Of a stretch of 64,000 nt of DNA, positions 23,078 through 30,928 are shown piece by piece. The stretch comes from Oscillospiraceae bacterium (GTDB lineage: Bacteria > Bacillota > Clostridia > Oscillospirales > Acutalibacteraceae). The notes under the pieces are model-generated. The model was not told the DNA's origin. It did not search any database and worked only from the letters and a program-made list of their open reading frames with translations. Both the position numbers and the translations under genes were made by a program. Numbering within the stretch: position 1 is the stretch's first letter; each line of letters opens with the position of its first letter. The stretch lies in NCBI GenBank assembly GCA_015065935.1, contig SVPI01000001.1, positions 62,001-126,000 on the forward strand, written 5' to 3'.

Positions 23078-24265
23078 ATGAAAATTTTCGTTGTTAATGC
23101 AGGTAGCTCCTCTCTTAAATATCAGCTTATTGATATGACCGATGAGAGCGTTCTTGCAAAGGGCCTTTGTGAAAGAATCGGCGTTACAGGCGCCATTAAA
23201 CACACAGCGGCTGATGGCCGAGTTTATGCCGCAGAAATTCCCATGCCCACCCATAGTGAGGCTTTTGAGGCCGTTGTTTATGCAATGACCAAGAGTGATG
23301 CAAAGGTTATCGACTCCTTCGATGAAATTTCCGCAATCGGACACCGCATCGTTCAGGGCGGTAGCATCTTCTCAAAATCAACAATTATCACTCCCGAGGC
23401 TTTGGCTGACATTGATGCTCTCGGCGAGTTAGCACCCCTTCACAACCCCGCACACGTTTTGGCAATCAAAGCCTGCATTAAAACCTTCGGTACCGAAATT
23501 CCCCAAGTTGCAGTGTTTGATACCTCCTTCCATCAGACAATGGAGCCCAAGGTTTATATGTATGCGCTGCCTTATGAGTATTATGAGAAATACAAGGTTC
23601 GCAAGTACGGCGCACATGGCACCTCTCACCACTTTGTAAGCCAGAGAGTTCTTGCTATTGAGGGCAGTCAGGATAAAAAGGTTATTACCTGCCATCTTGG
23701 CAACGGCTGTTCAATTACAGCTATTAAGGATGGCAAGTGCTTTGATACCTCTATGGGCTTTACTCCTCTTGATGGCTTTATGATGGGCACCAGAACCGGT
23801 ACTCTTGACCCCTCTGCTGTTACCTTTATTGCAAATAAAGAGAACTTAACTCCCGATGAAATGTCCAACATTTGTAATAAAAAATCGGGTGTGTTCGGCA
23901 TTTCGGGTGTTTCTAATGATAACCGTGATGTTGCCGCCGCTGCCGGGCAGGGAAATGAGCGCGCACAGCTTGCTATTGATATGCAGCGCTATCAGATTCT
24001 TAAATTCATCGGCTCCTACATTGCCGCTCTCGGCGGTGTTGATGCCATTGCCTTTACAGGCGGTATCGGTGAAAATGATGCCGAGCTTCGCGCCTATATT
24101 TGCGATAGCCTTGCTTTCCTTGGCGTTAAGTGCGACTACGAGGCAAACAAGGTAAGAGGTAAGGAAATTAAAATTTCTACCGATGATTCCAAGGTTAATG
24201 TTTACATTATCCCCACCAACGAAGAGCTTGCTATCGCAAGAGATACCTTGGCTCTTATTAAATAG
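23078..24265 (+). CDS. ackA: Acetate kinase
   Basis: A 395-residue acetate kinase (ASKHA fold). It interconverts acetyl phosphate and ADP with acetate and ATP, and is the ATP-yielding step of acetate fermentation. Family motifs are NAGSSSLKYQL at residue 6, the GHRIVQGG and HLGNGCSI loops, TPLDGFMMGTRTG, and FTGGIGEN near 325. AAAGGTG precedes ATG by 8 nt. pta is not adjacent. galK follows after 14 nt in the same direction, so the two are likely cotranscribed. Confidence 0.96.
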   Translation: MKIFVVNAGSSSLKYQLIDMTDESVLAKGLCERIGVTGAIKHTAADGRVYAAEIPMPTHSEAFEAVVYAMTKSDAKVIDSFDEISAIGHRIVQGGSIFSKSTIITPEALADIDALGELAPLHNPAHVLAIKACIKTFGTEIPQVAVFDTSFHQTMEPKVYMYALPYEYYEKYKVRKYGAHGTSHHFVSQRVLAIEGSQDKKVITCHLGNGCSITAIKDGKCFDTSMGFTPLDGFMMGTRTGTLDPSAVTFIANKENLTPDEMSNICNKKSGVFGISGVSNDNRDVAAAAGQGNERAQLAIDMQRYQILKFIGSYIAALGGVDAIAFTGGIGENDAELRAYICDSLAFLGVKCDYEANKVRGKEIKISTDDSKVNVYIIPTNEELAIARDTLALIK

Positions 24266-24279
24266 GGAATAAAAAAACA

Positions 24280-25551
24280 ATGACTTTAAACGAAATTAAA
24301 ACTAAAATTCAAGAGGGGAAGCTTGATAAAAGCTTCTCCCTGCTTTATAAAGACATTTCCGAGGCTCGGAAGCGTTACTCCTGCGCCTGCGACAGCTTTT
24401 ATGCCACATTTGGGCAGATGGAGTATATCCGCCTTTTCAGCGCCCCCGGCAGAACCGAAATCGGCGGCAACCATACCGACCATCAGCACGGCAGAGTGCT
24501 GGCGGGAGCAGTAGATATGGATGTTATTGCCGTTGCTTCAAAAAACAACGATAATATTATCCGTATTGAATCGGAAGGCTTCGGTACCGATATTATAGAT
24601 TTAGCCGACATTTCTTATAAAAAAGAGTTAGAGGGAACCTCTCTTTCTCTGGTTCGCGGGATTTGCTCTTTTTTTAAGGAAAAGGGTTATAACGTTGGCG
24701 GCTTTAACGCCTACACAACATCAAATGTTTTAAAGGGCTCGGGACTTTCTTCCTCTGCCGCTTATGAGGTGCTTATTTGCACCATTTTAAACTGCCTTTA
24801 TAACGATTCAAAGCTCTCCGCAATGGAGGTTGCTCTAATTTCCCAAAAGTCAGAAAGAGAATATTTTGGCAAACCCTGTGGACTTTTAGACCAGTGCGCC
24901 TGCTCCTTTGGCGGCTTTACGGCAATGGATTTTGCCGACCCGGCATCTCCAAAGGCAGAAAAGGTTGATTTTGATTTAAGCGCTTCGGGATATACCCTTT
25001 GCGTTGTTAACACAGGCGGCAATCACGCTGATTTAACACAGGATTACGCCGATATAACCCTTGATTGCAAAGCGGTTTCGAATTACTTTGGCAAAGATTT
25101 TTTAAGAGATGTTTCGAAAGAAGATTTCTTTAATGAACTGCACAACCTTAAAGGCAAGGTTTGTGATAGAGCGATTCTTAGAGCACTTCATTTCTTTAAT
25201 GAGGATGAACGTGCCGAAAAACAAAAAAATCTTTTGAAAAACAAAGATTTCAACGGATTTTTGAAACTTGTTAAGGCATCGGGCGATTCATCCTACCGAT
25301 TCCTTCAAAATGTTTATTCCGCTACCAATTCGGCAGAGCAGGGAATAACCCTTGCTATTGCCTTAACCGAGGAAATTCTCGGCGAAAACGGCGTTTGCCG
25401 CGTTCACGGCGGCGGATTTGCAGGCACAATTCAGTGCTATGTTAAAAACGAATGCTTTGAAAACTATAAATCAGAAATCGAGGCCGTTTTCGGCAAGGAT
25501 TCCTGCATCCCCCTTAAAATTCGCTCGGTTGGCGGATATGAGGTTAAGTAA
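24280..25551 (+). CDS. galK: Galactokinase
   Basis: A 423-residue GHMP kinase that phosphorylates galactose at C1 with ATP. It shows the galactokinase signature APGRTEIGGNHTDHQHG (residues 47-63), the ATP loop LKGSGLSSSAAYE near 150, and VHGGGFAGTIQ near 380. It is longer at the N terminus than E. coli GalK, as is usual in Clostridia. No galT or galE is adjacent. The ribosome site is not obvious, which suggests coupling to ackA 14 nt upstream. Confidence 0.9.
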   Translation: MTLNEIKTKIQEGKLDKSFSLLYKDISEARKRYSCACDSFYATFGQMEYIRLFSAPGRTEIGGNHTDHQHGRVLAGAVDMDVIAVASKNNDNIIRIESEGFGTDIIDLADISYKKELEGTSLSLVRGICSFFKEKGYNVGGFNAYTTSNVLKGSGLSSSAAYEVLICTILNCLYNDSKLSAMEVALISQKSEREYFGKPCGLLDQCACSFGGFTAMDFADPASPKAEKVDFDLSASGYTLCVVNTGGNHADLTQDYADITLDCKAVSNYFGKDFLRDVSKEDFFNELHNLKGKVCDRAILRALHFFNEDERAEKQKNLLKNKDFNGFLKLVKASGDSSYRFLQNVYSATNSAEQGITLAIALTEEILGENGVCRVHGGGFAGTIQCYVKNECFENYKSEIEAVFGKDSCIPLKIRSVGGYEVK

Positions 25552-25552
25552 A

Positions 25553-25588
25553 ATTAAAAAAAGAGCGGTTAAAACCGCTCTTTTTTTG
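25553..25588. terminator. Bidirectional terminator
   Basis: Stem aaagagcggtt/aaccgctcttt with A- and T-runs between convergent galK and the GH78 gene. Confidence 0.88.
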
Positions 25589-28040
25589 TTGTGTATTTTC
25601 CGTTGCCGAGAAGGATTTTCTCGCCATCGGGTGTTATTAGCGTTGCTGTGCAGTTGGGAGGAATTACAGCGTCAATAAGGTATTTATCCGAATTCCTTTG
25701 CACGTTTACGCTGATTTTTCCTCGAACACAGTGGAAGGTACAGCGAAGCTCATTTATACTATCTAAAAGCTTTGGAGCAATGGTAATTTCTTTGTAATTA
25801 TCCTTGCCTGTGATACCTGCGAAAATGCGGTAGTAATCGGCAAAAATACCCGCAAACATAGGATGGTCGCCCGACATCATACCCTCAAGATTAAGCCATT
25901 GTTCGTGCAGTGTAGTGGCGTCATATTCAAGTACCTGTCTGCCAAAGCTTGGGTACTCGGTTCCGTGGAGCATACGGTCAAGAATTTCCATACCCTCTGT
26001 GTCCTGTGACAAAACGCGAATTAAAAATCTTGTGCCGGTAATGCCGGTGTAGTGGCGGTATTCATCCACCTCGCGAATGTGCTTTTTAAGGGCAGCTAAA
26101 ATCCCTTCTCGATGTTCGGGTTTTGCCACACCCATTCCAAGTGCCACAAGATTTGGCGTCTGCTGACCAAGGGAGAAGCAGCACTTTTCCTCATCGAAAT
26201 ATTTTTCGTAGAACTCATTTAAATAAAACTCTATGAGCTCGGAGTAATATTTTTTATCTTCGGCAATCCCCAGTTTTTCGCACAGCTCACAAAGATAACG
26301 AAGCTGGTAAATGGCGGCGCAAAGTCCTGCTTCACCGCCAAAATGGAAGCATTTTTTGTAGTCGTTTTCAGGGTTGTCAATGGGGGCGCACCAATCGCCA
26401 AAGGTGGTAACAAAGCCGTTTTCCTTATAGGTGTTAAAACTCTTTTCTACTACCCATTTCATTCTCGGGTACATAAGCCTTTCAACATCCTCGTCCCCGT
26501 AATGCTCTGCCATAAGCTTTGGAAGGGTTATAATGTCGCCGTCCCAAAGGGGGAAGCAGCCGTTGGGGTCAAACTGGTTATATATATTGTTGAGCCAGTG
26601 GCGGTAGTAGCCCTGCATATCAAGGCTGTGCAGGCAAAGCTCCTCATAAGCCATAGTGTCCATAAGGCAGGGGGTGCGCTCATCTCTTACGGCACAATCG
26701 GTGGGGTGGCTCATAAAATTCGAACATACCGACCTCATAGCGTTATCGTAAAAACGCTTTATCATAGCATCATCGCAGTAAAAATCACTGTCATTTTGAA
26801 GCGCGGCGCCAATGGTAACCTTTTCGGCAGATATAAGCTGAGCTTCGCCTTCTATATGGATTTCGGCATAGCGGAAGCAGTGGTAGGTAAATCTAGGCTC
26901 ATAAACCTCGGTTTCGTCCCCTTTAAGAATATAAACATCGGTTGCCTTGGCGTTGCGGTTTGTGAAGGTGTTAAGGCTTCCATCAGGGTTAATATGCTCC
27001 GAATGGGTGATTGTAACCTTGGCACCGGGCTTACCGGCAACCTTTATACAAAGGAATCCCGCACCGTTTTCTTTAAAATCACAAAATGTGACCGCATCGT
27101 TTCGGGCAATAAGCTCTGTGCATTCCTTGCGGCTCAGCTTTTTTATGGGAGCAGTATAGGTGTTTAATATATTCTCCTGGATTTCCGATATTGTGGCTTC
27201 GGTCCAGTCGCTCGTGTCAATATACGGTTCGCTCCAACCCGCAATTTCAAGGTTCTTATCGTATGTTTCACCGTGGTATATTGATGATGAAATGATAGGA
27301 CCGCTGTGGGTTAACCAGCTTTCATCGGAGGTTATAAGTATATGGTCTCCGTCTTTAAACTGTATAGACACAGCCGCCCAAGCTCTTTTTTCACCCTCGT
27401 AAACCCAACCCCAGGGATTGAAATCCGAGATGGAATATCCCGTTCCTAACATTATGCCGATGGTATTGTTATCGGCGGTCAGCAGGGAGGTTACATCATA
27501 AGCATCGGCAGCGCAGGTGTTTGGAAAACTTTTTGGGCTAAGCATAGCGGGGGCTAAAATTCTGTCCCCAACCCTTTGGCCGTTTATGTATAGCTCATAA
27601 AATCCTCTGGCGGCAACATAAGCGGTAGCAATAGCGGGCTTTTTATTTAAAAGGAAGGTTTTTCTGAAAAGGGGATTTGCAAAATCCTTTGCTGTTATCC
27701 ACTTGGCTTGAGGGGAAACCTCATCCATAAGGCCGGTTCTAAAGCGGCTCACCCCTGTTAGATGCTCTTCGCCAAGCAAGGACTCTATAATTACCTTATA
27801 TTCCGTGTCAGGCTCTAATGGCTTTCCACTGTGCTTTACTGAAAAGGTCTTGTCCGATTCTACAAAACCGCTGTCCCAAAACAGTTCATCTGTAAAACTA
27901 ATGACCTGAATTCTGTATTCACTTTGGTATACGTTATCCTTATCACAAACAAATTCCCAGAAATAGTGGGGGAATTTAGTATCAAGACCGATTGGCTCGG
28001 AGAAATATTCAACTTTTATGTTGCAAATTTCGGATTTCAT
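25569..28040 (-). CDS. GH78 alpha-L-rhamnosidase
   Basis: An 823-residue GH78 enzyme that removes terminal alpha-L-rhamnose from plant glycosides or pectin side chains. An N-terminal fibronectin-like part (1-105) precedes the carbohydrate-binding rhamnosidase_N region (ARGFYELYINGQRVG, SSIYHGETYD). Next comes the (alpha/alpha)6 barrel with DCAVRDERTPCLMDTM, whose RDER stretch holds the general acid candidate, and GDWCAPID. A C-terminal beta domain ends in a GEKILLGNG-type strand. No signal peptide, so probably intracellular. AGGAGG precedes ATG, and promoter and terminator bracket it as a single gene. Confidence 0.88.
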   Translation of the reverse strand: MKSEICNIKVEYFSEPIGLDTKFPHYFWEFVCDKDNVYQSEYRIQVISFTDELFWDSGFVESDKTFSVKHSGKPLEPDTEYKVIIESLLGEEHLTGVSRFRTGLMDEVSPQAKWITAKDFANPLFRKTFLLNKKPAIATAYVAARGFYELYINGQRVGDRILAPAMLSPKSFPNTCAADAYDVTSLLTADNNTIGIMLGTGYSISDFNPWGWVYEGEKRAWAAVSIQFKDGDHILITSDESWLTHSGPIISSSIYHGETYDKNLEIAGWSEPYIDTSDWTEATISEIQENILNTYTAPIKKLSRKECTELIARNDAVTFCDFKENGAGFLCIKVAGKPGAKVTITHSEHINPDGSLNTFTNRNAKATDVYILKGDETEVYEPRFTYHCFRYAEIHIEGEAQLISAEKVTIGAALQNDSDFYCDDAMIKRFYDNAMRSVCSNFMSHPTDCAVRDERTPCLMDTMAYEELCLHSLDMQGYYRHWLNNIYNQFDPNGCFPLWDGDIITLPKLMAEHYGDEDVERLMYPRMKWVVEKSFNTYKENGFVTTFGDWCAPIDNPENDYKKCFHFGGEAGLCAAIYQLRYLCELCEKLGIAEDKKYYSELIEFYLNEFYEKYFDEEKCCFSLGQQTPNLVALGMGVAKPEHREGILAALKKHIREVDEYRHYTGITGTRFLIRVLSQDTEGMEILDRMLHGTEYPSFGRQVLEYDATTLHEQWLNLEGMMSGDHPMFAGIFADYYRIFAGITGKDNYKEITIAPKLLDSINELRCTFHCVRGKISVNVQRNSDKYLIDAVIPPNCTATLITPDGEKILLGNGKYTTKKERF

Positions 28041-28063
28041 AGTATTACCTCCTATTCAAGGAA

Positions 28064-28092
28064 AGTATAGCATATTAAGAAAAAACCATCAA
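28064..28092 (-). promoter_or_regulatory. Promoter of the GH78 gene
   Basis: TTGATG, 17-nt spacer, TATACT on the minus strand. Confidence 0.6.
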
Positions 28093-28122
28093 TTAAAATA
28101 TTGTTTAATGCGCAAACTTTGC

Positions 28123-28158
28123 AAAAAAAGAGTAGTTCCAGCGGAACTACTCTTTTTG
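28123..28158. terminator. Terminator of nadE
   Basis: Stem aaaagagtagttcc/ggaactactctttt with an agc loop and T-run, for the minus-strand nadE gene. Confidence 0.88.
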
Positions 28159-28161
28159 TTT

Positions 28162-28893
28162 TTATTCCTCACCGTAAAGGGCGGGCATTTTTCTTTTGTG
28201 TTCGCTAACCCTATGGTAGCGGTCGATAATTGCTTTATCGTGGTCGGTGGCAATGCCCGTATCAATATATTTATCAATAGCGGCATATGTAACCCCCATT
28301 TCGGCCTCATCGGTTTGACCCTCAAAAAGACCTGCGCTGGGGGCTTTTTTAATAATGTTTTCGGGGGCACCCAAAAACTCTAAGAACTCATAAACCTCTT
28401 TTACGCTTAAATCGGCAATGGGGTTAAAATCGCAGCCGCCGTCGCCCCATTTGGTAAAATAACCCATATATCTTTCACTGCGGTTTCCTGTGCCTGCAAC
28501 AAGCAGGTTTTCTGCCGCACCTATGGCATAAAGGGTTATCATACGAAGGCGGGGAGCAATGTTTGTAAGCGCCTGATTATTAAGGCTTGTTTTATCCTTA
28601 ACGGCGTTTACAACCGATGCCTTGCAGTCGGTTAAATCAACGGTTCTGGTTTCAATGCCGAACTTTTTTGCAACCTCAAGGCCGTCATCCTTGTCTTCGC
28701 CAAAGTTTCTGGCTGATTCGCAGGGCATAATAACGCCAACGGTATTATCGGTGGCCTTTTTGCACAGAATGCCCACAAGGGCGCTGTCCTTGCCGCCGGA
28801 GTTTCCGAAAATAACCCCTTTGGCACCGCTTTCGGCTAAAAGTTTTTTAATAAACTGAACTCTGTTTTCAAGCTCAACTGCATAATCGCGCAC
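28162..28893 (-). CDS. nadE: Ammonia-dependent NAD+ synthetase
   Basis: A 243-residue NadE that adenylates nicotinate adenine dinucleotide and amidates it with ammonia to NAD+. It has the P-loop SGGKDSALVG near 32-41, the substrate-binding NIAPRLRMITLY, GTGNRSERYMGYFTKWGDGG near 130-150, and SAGLFEGQTDEAEMG. There is no N-terminal glutaminase domain, so it uses free ammonia. Of the in-frame TTG 28899 and GTG 28893, the GTG is 9 nt after AAGGAG and is preferred. An inverted repeat overlaps its promoter. Confidence 0.93.
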   Translation of the reverse strand: MRDYAVELENRVQFIKKLLAESGAKGVIFGNSGGKDSALVGILCKKATDNTVGVIMPCESARNFGEDKDDGLEVAKKFGIETRTVDLTDCKASVVNAVKDKTSLNNQALTNIAPRLRMITLYAIGAAENLLVAGTGNRSERYMGYFTKWGDGGCDFNPIADLSVKEVYEFLEFLGAPENIIKKAPSAGLFEGQTDEAEMGVTYAAIDKYIDTGIATDHDKAIIDRYHRVSEHKRKMPALYGEE

Positions 28894-28907
28894 AAGCAAT
28901 CACTCCT

Positions 28908-28949
28908 TAACTATAAATAAATTTTATAGTTAGCAGTTGCTTTTGTCAA
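28908..28949 (-). promoter_or_regulatory. nadE promoter with overlapping inverted repeat
   Basis: TTGACA (28944-28949), 17-nt spacer, TAAAAT (28921-28926) on the minus strand. The inverted repeat TAACTATAA/TTATAGTTA (28908-28916, 28924-28932) overlaps the -10 element and start site, as an operator would. Confidence 0.6.
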
Positions 28950-28955
28950 GTGCAT

Positions 28956-29552
28956 TTATTTTGTATAAGGTGCAAGTTCAACTCGGATAAAATATCCTTT
29001 ATCGTGGCTGCAAACAGGGCAGTTTTCAGGTACTGAGGTGCCTTCAAAAACATAGCCGCAGTTAAGGCAAATCCATTTGCATTTAACATCGCTTACAAAG
29101 AGCTTGTTTGTATCCAGCAGCTCCTTAAGCAGTGCAAAGCGCTGGCCGTGGCTTTTTTCAATTTCGGCAATATTATGAAAGGTTGCGGCAATCTGATGGA
29201 AGCCCTCCTCCTTTGCAATGTCACCGAAGGTCTTATAAACGGGGCTATACTCCTCAAACTCGTTATCTCCCGCGTACTGGAGCAGCTTTGATACATCATT
29301 TGTCACATTAACAGGATAATCGCCATCAACGGTGATTTTTTCACCGTCAAGCTCCTTTAAATAATTGTAAAAGATTTCGGCATGCTCCTTTTCCTGACCC
29401 GCTGTAAAGGTGAAAACAGCCTCAATAACGTGAAGATTTTGCTTTTTAGCAATAGAGGCGGCAAAGGTGTAGCGGTTTCTCGCTTGAGATTCACCTGCAA
29501 AGGCGCGCATAAGGTTTTCTTTTGTTTTGCTTTGGCTAAAACTTGTTGGCAT
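28956..29552 (-). CDS. rbr: Rubrerythrin
   Basis: A 198-residue rubrerythrin, a cytosolic peroxide-reducing protein of anaerobes. It has a ferritin-like di-iron four-helix domain (FAGESQARNRY, then QEKEHAEIF and later EEGFHQIA, EIEKSHG), followed by a C-terminal rubredoxin domain (WICLNCGYVFEG then CPVCSHDKGYF) for electron transfer. AAAGGAG precedes ATG by 9 nt. It lies upstream of nadE on the same strand, but nadE has its own promoter. Confidence 0.95.
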   Translation of the reverse strand: MPTSFSQSKTKENLMRAFAGESQARNRYTFAASIAKKQNLHVIEAVFTFTAGQEKEHAEIFYNYLKELDGEKITVDGDYPVNVTNDVSKLLQYAGDNEFEEYSPVYKTFGDIAKEEGFHQIAATFHNIAEIEKSHGQRFALLKELLDTNKLFVSDVKCKWICLNCGYVFEGTSVPENCPVCSHDKGYFIRVELAPYTK

Positions 29553-29600
29553 TTTAATTTCTCCTTTTTGTTTTTTTTATTTTTCTCTTTTTTTGGCAAA

Positions 29601-30539
29601 TTATGCAAATGGAAAGCAAAAGGGAACCTTTCCGTTTAAATCGGCACAGTCCATTGGGTACTCTTTAATGTTTTGATTTTCGTAGGTTTTATAGTAATAA
29701 AGCTTTTTATCTAAATCATAACCGCAGGTGTAAACGGTGGTGACATATTTATTATCATCACGTTTAACGGCACCCCGAGGCACCTGCACGCTGTTTAGAA
29801 TGTGAAAAAGCTGGTTAATGCCTTTATCCTTTTGGGCCTGTGTGGAATTTGCCTTTAAAAAGGCAGTGCGCACAAAGCGGGAAGGGGAGGAGTAATCCCC
29901 AGGCAGCCCCAGGGCTGCCTGACCGTTTGAGTAAACCTTAAGGCCATAGGCCTTTTCAAAAGCATTTTCACCTTGGGTGTTGCTTAAATTAGCGTAGCGG
30001 CAAAGGTTATTAATATGAAAATCAAAGGTGGGGTTGTTGGTTAAAACACCAACAGGGTTTTCGGTAATAACAATACCCTTTGCTATAGGCTCCACGGTAA
30101 TGGCGTGTTCCTTATCCGCAATAATAAAGTGAAGCTGTGCATTGGGCAGTTCATCTGAAAAGATCTCGCTCGTTATATTAGTTTTGTTTATAAGCTCCTC
30201 CGCTTCGGCTACATTTGCGGCTTGTGATAATACCCAGGGAATGAATTTGAACACAGGAATTTGGAAAAGTCTTTCTTTATCCGTATCGTAAACGGCGTTC
30301 CCCACAAAATTAAGGCCCGCCATTGCAAGACCTTTCTCATTTGCAGCATCGTAAAGCAGGGGAAAGCTGTCCTTAATGAACGCTGTTCCCATAACTGCAA
30401 AGGAATTTTTAGTATTTTTGACAAAACCATAGTCAAAATTGCGGGGAATAATGCAAAAACACTCCTTATAATGGTAGTGTAGGTCGAGAGTTCTGCCAAA
30501 AAAGGCAGAATTTGGGCAATAATGAATAGCAGTACACAT
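29601..30539 (-). CDS. Choloylglycine hydrolase family enzyme (bile-salt-hydrolase-like)
   Basis: A 312-residue N-terminal-nucleophile hydrolase of the bile salt hydrolase/penicillin V acylase family. Cys2 becomes the N-terminal nucleophile after Met removal. R16 and D19 in GRTLDL, GLNFVGNAVY, ENPVGVLTNNPTFDF and LPGDYSSPSRFVRTAFL match the conserved catalytic set and the layout of bile salt hydrolases. Such enzymes hydrolyse glycine or taurine conjugates of bile acids, but acyl-homoserine lactone or penicillin V acylase activity cannot be excluded from sequence. No signal peptide, as in cytosolic BSHs. AAAAAGGA precedes ATG. Confidence 0.88.
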   Translation of the reverse strand: MCTAIHYCPNSAFFGRTLDLHYHYKECFCIIPRNFDYGFVKNTKNSFAVMGTAFIKDSFPLLYDAANEKGLAMAGLNFVGNAVYDTDKERLFQIPVFKFIPWVLSQAANVAEAEELINKTNITSEIFSDELPNAQLHFIIADKEHAITVEPIAKGIVITENPVGVLTNNPTFDFHINNLCRYANLSNTQGENAFEKAYGLKVYSNGQAALGLPGDYSSPSRFVRTAFLKANSTQAQKDKGINQLFHILNSVQVPRGAVKRDDNKYVTTVYTCGYDLDKKLYYYKTYENQNIKEYPMDCADLNGKVPFCFPFA

Positions 30540-30765
30540 AAAATTAGTCCTTTTTCAATGTATTTTAACCATTTTTATGAAAAAATTCCTTTAAAAATAC
30601 TCGCTTGTCAATAGTTTTGATGGTAAAAAACGGCAAAAATGCGGTAAAAATCGCAAAAAGAAACAAAAAACGCGAAAAGTTTGTGAAAAAATCACAACTG
30701 AGCATTTAAAAAATCATTTAAAACAACGAAAAAATTTTTAAAGGAACTTTTTTCCGATTAACGAC
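30540..30765. other. Non-coding region with phased A-tracts upstream of rpoB
   Basis: No gene is seen. Between 30625 and 30691 seven A4-A6 tracts follow one another at about 9-12 bp centre to centre, close to the helical repeat, which predicts intrinsic DNA bending. A further A/T block at 30728-30741 resembles an UP element directly upstream of the rpoB promoter. Confidence 0.65.
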
Positions 30766-30794
30766 TTGACTAGGATTTAAAGTTGTTATATAAT
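30766..30794 (+). promoter_or_regulatory. Promoter of rpoBC
   Basis: TTGACT, 17-nt spacer, TATAAT, giving a leader of about 125 nt. rpoB thus has its own promoter, separate from any rplJL operon. Confidence 0.8.
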
Positions 30795-30821
30795 TTGTAT
30801 TTGATAATGATGGGGGAATAT

Positions 30822-30867
30822 GCACTTGTTTGCAAAATAAAAATGCCTGTATTTTGCAAAAAAGTGC
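30822..30867 (+). ncRNA. Structured 5' leader hairpin of rpoB
   Basis: Long hairpin GCACTT-gt-TTGCAAAATA, 10-nt loop, TATTTTGCAA-aa-AAGTGC: 16 base pairs with one symmetric internal loop. There is no T-run after it, so it is not a terminator. It is a candidate RNA stability or regulatory element about 60 nt before the rpoB start. Confidence 0.6.
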
Positions 30868-30928
30868 TCTACCCTAAGTCGTTGCGAAAAAAGAATTCGT
30901 AAAAATTTGAAGGAGTGATTCATAACCT

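Noticed and set aside
29601-30539. Penicillin V acylase call
   Set aside because: Loop segments fit bile salt hydrolases better, though sequence alone cannot settle it, so only the family is called.
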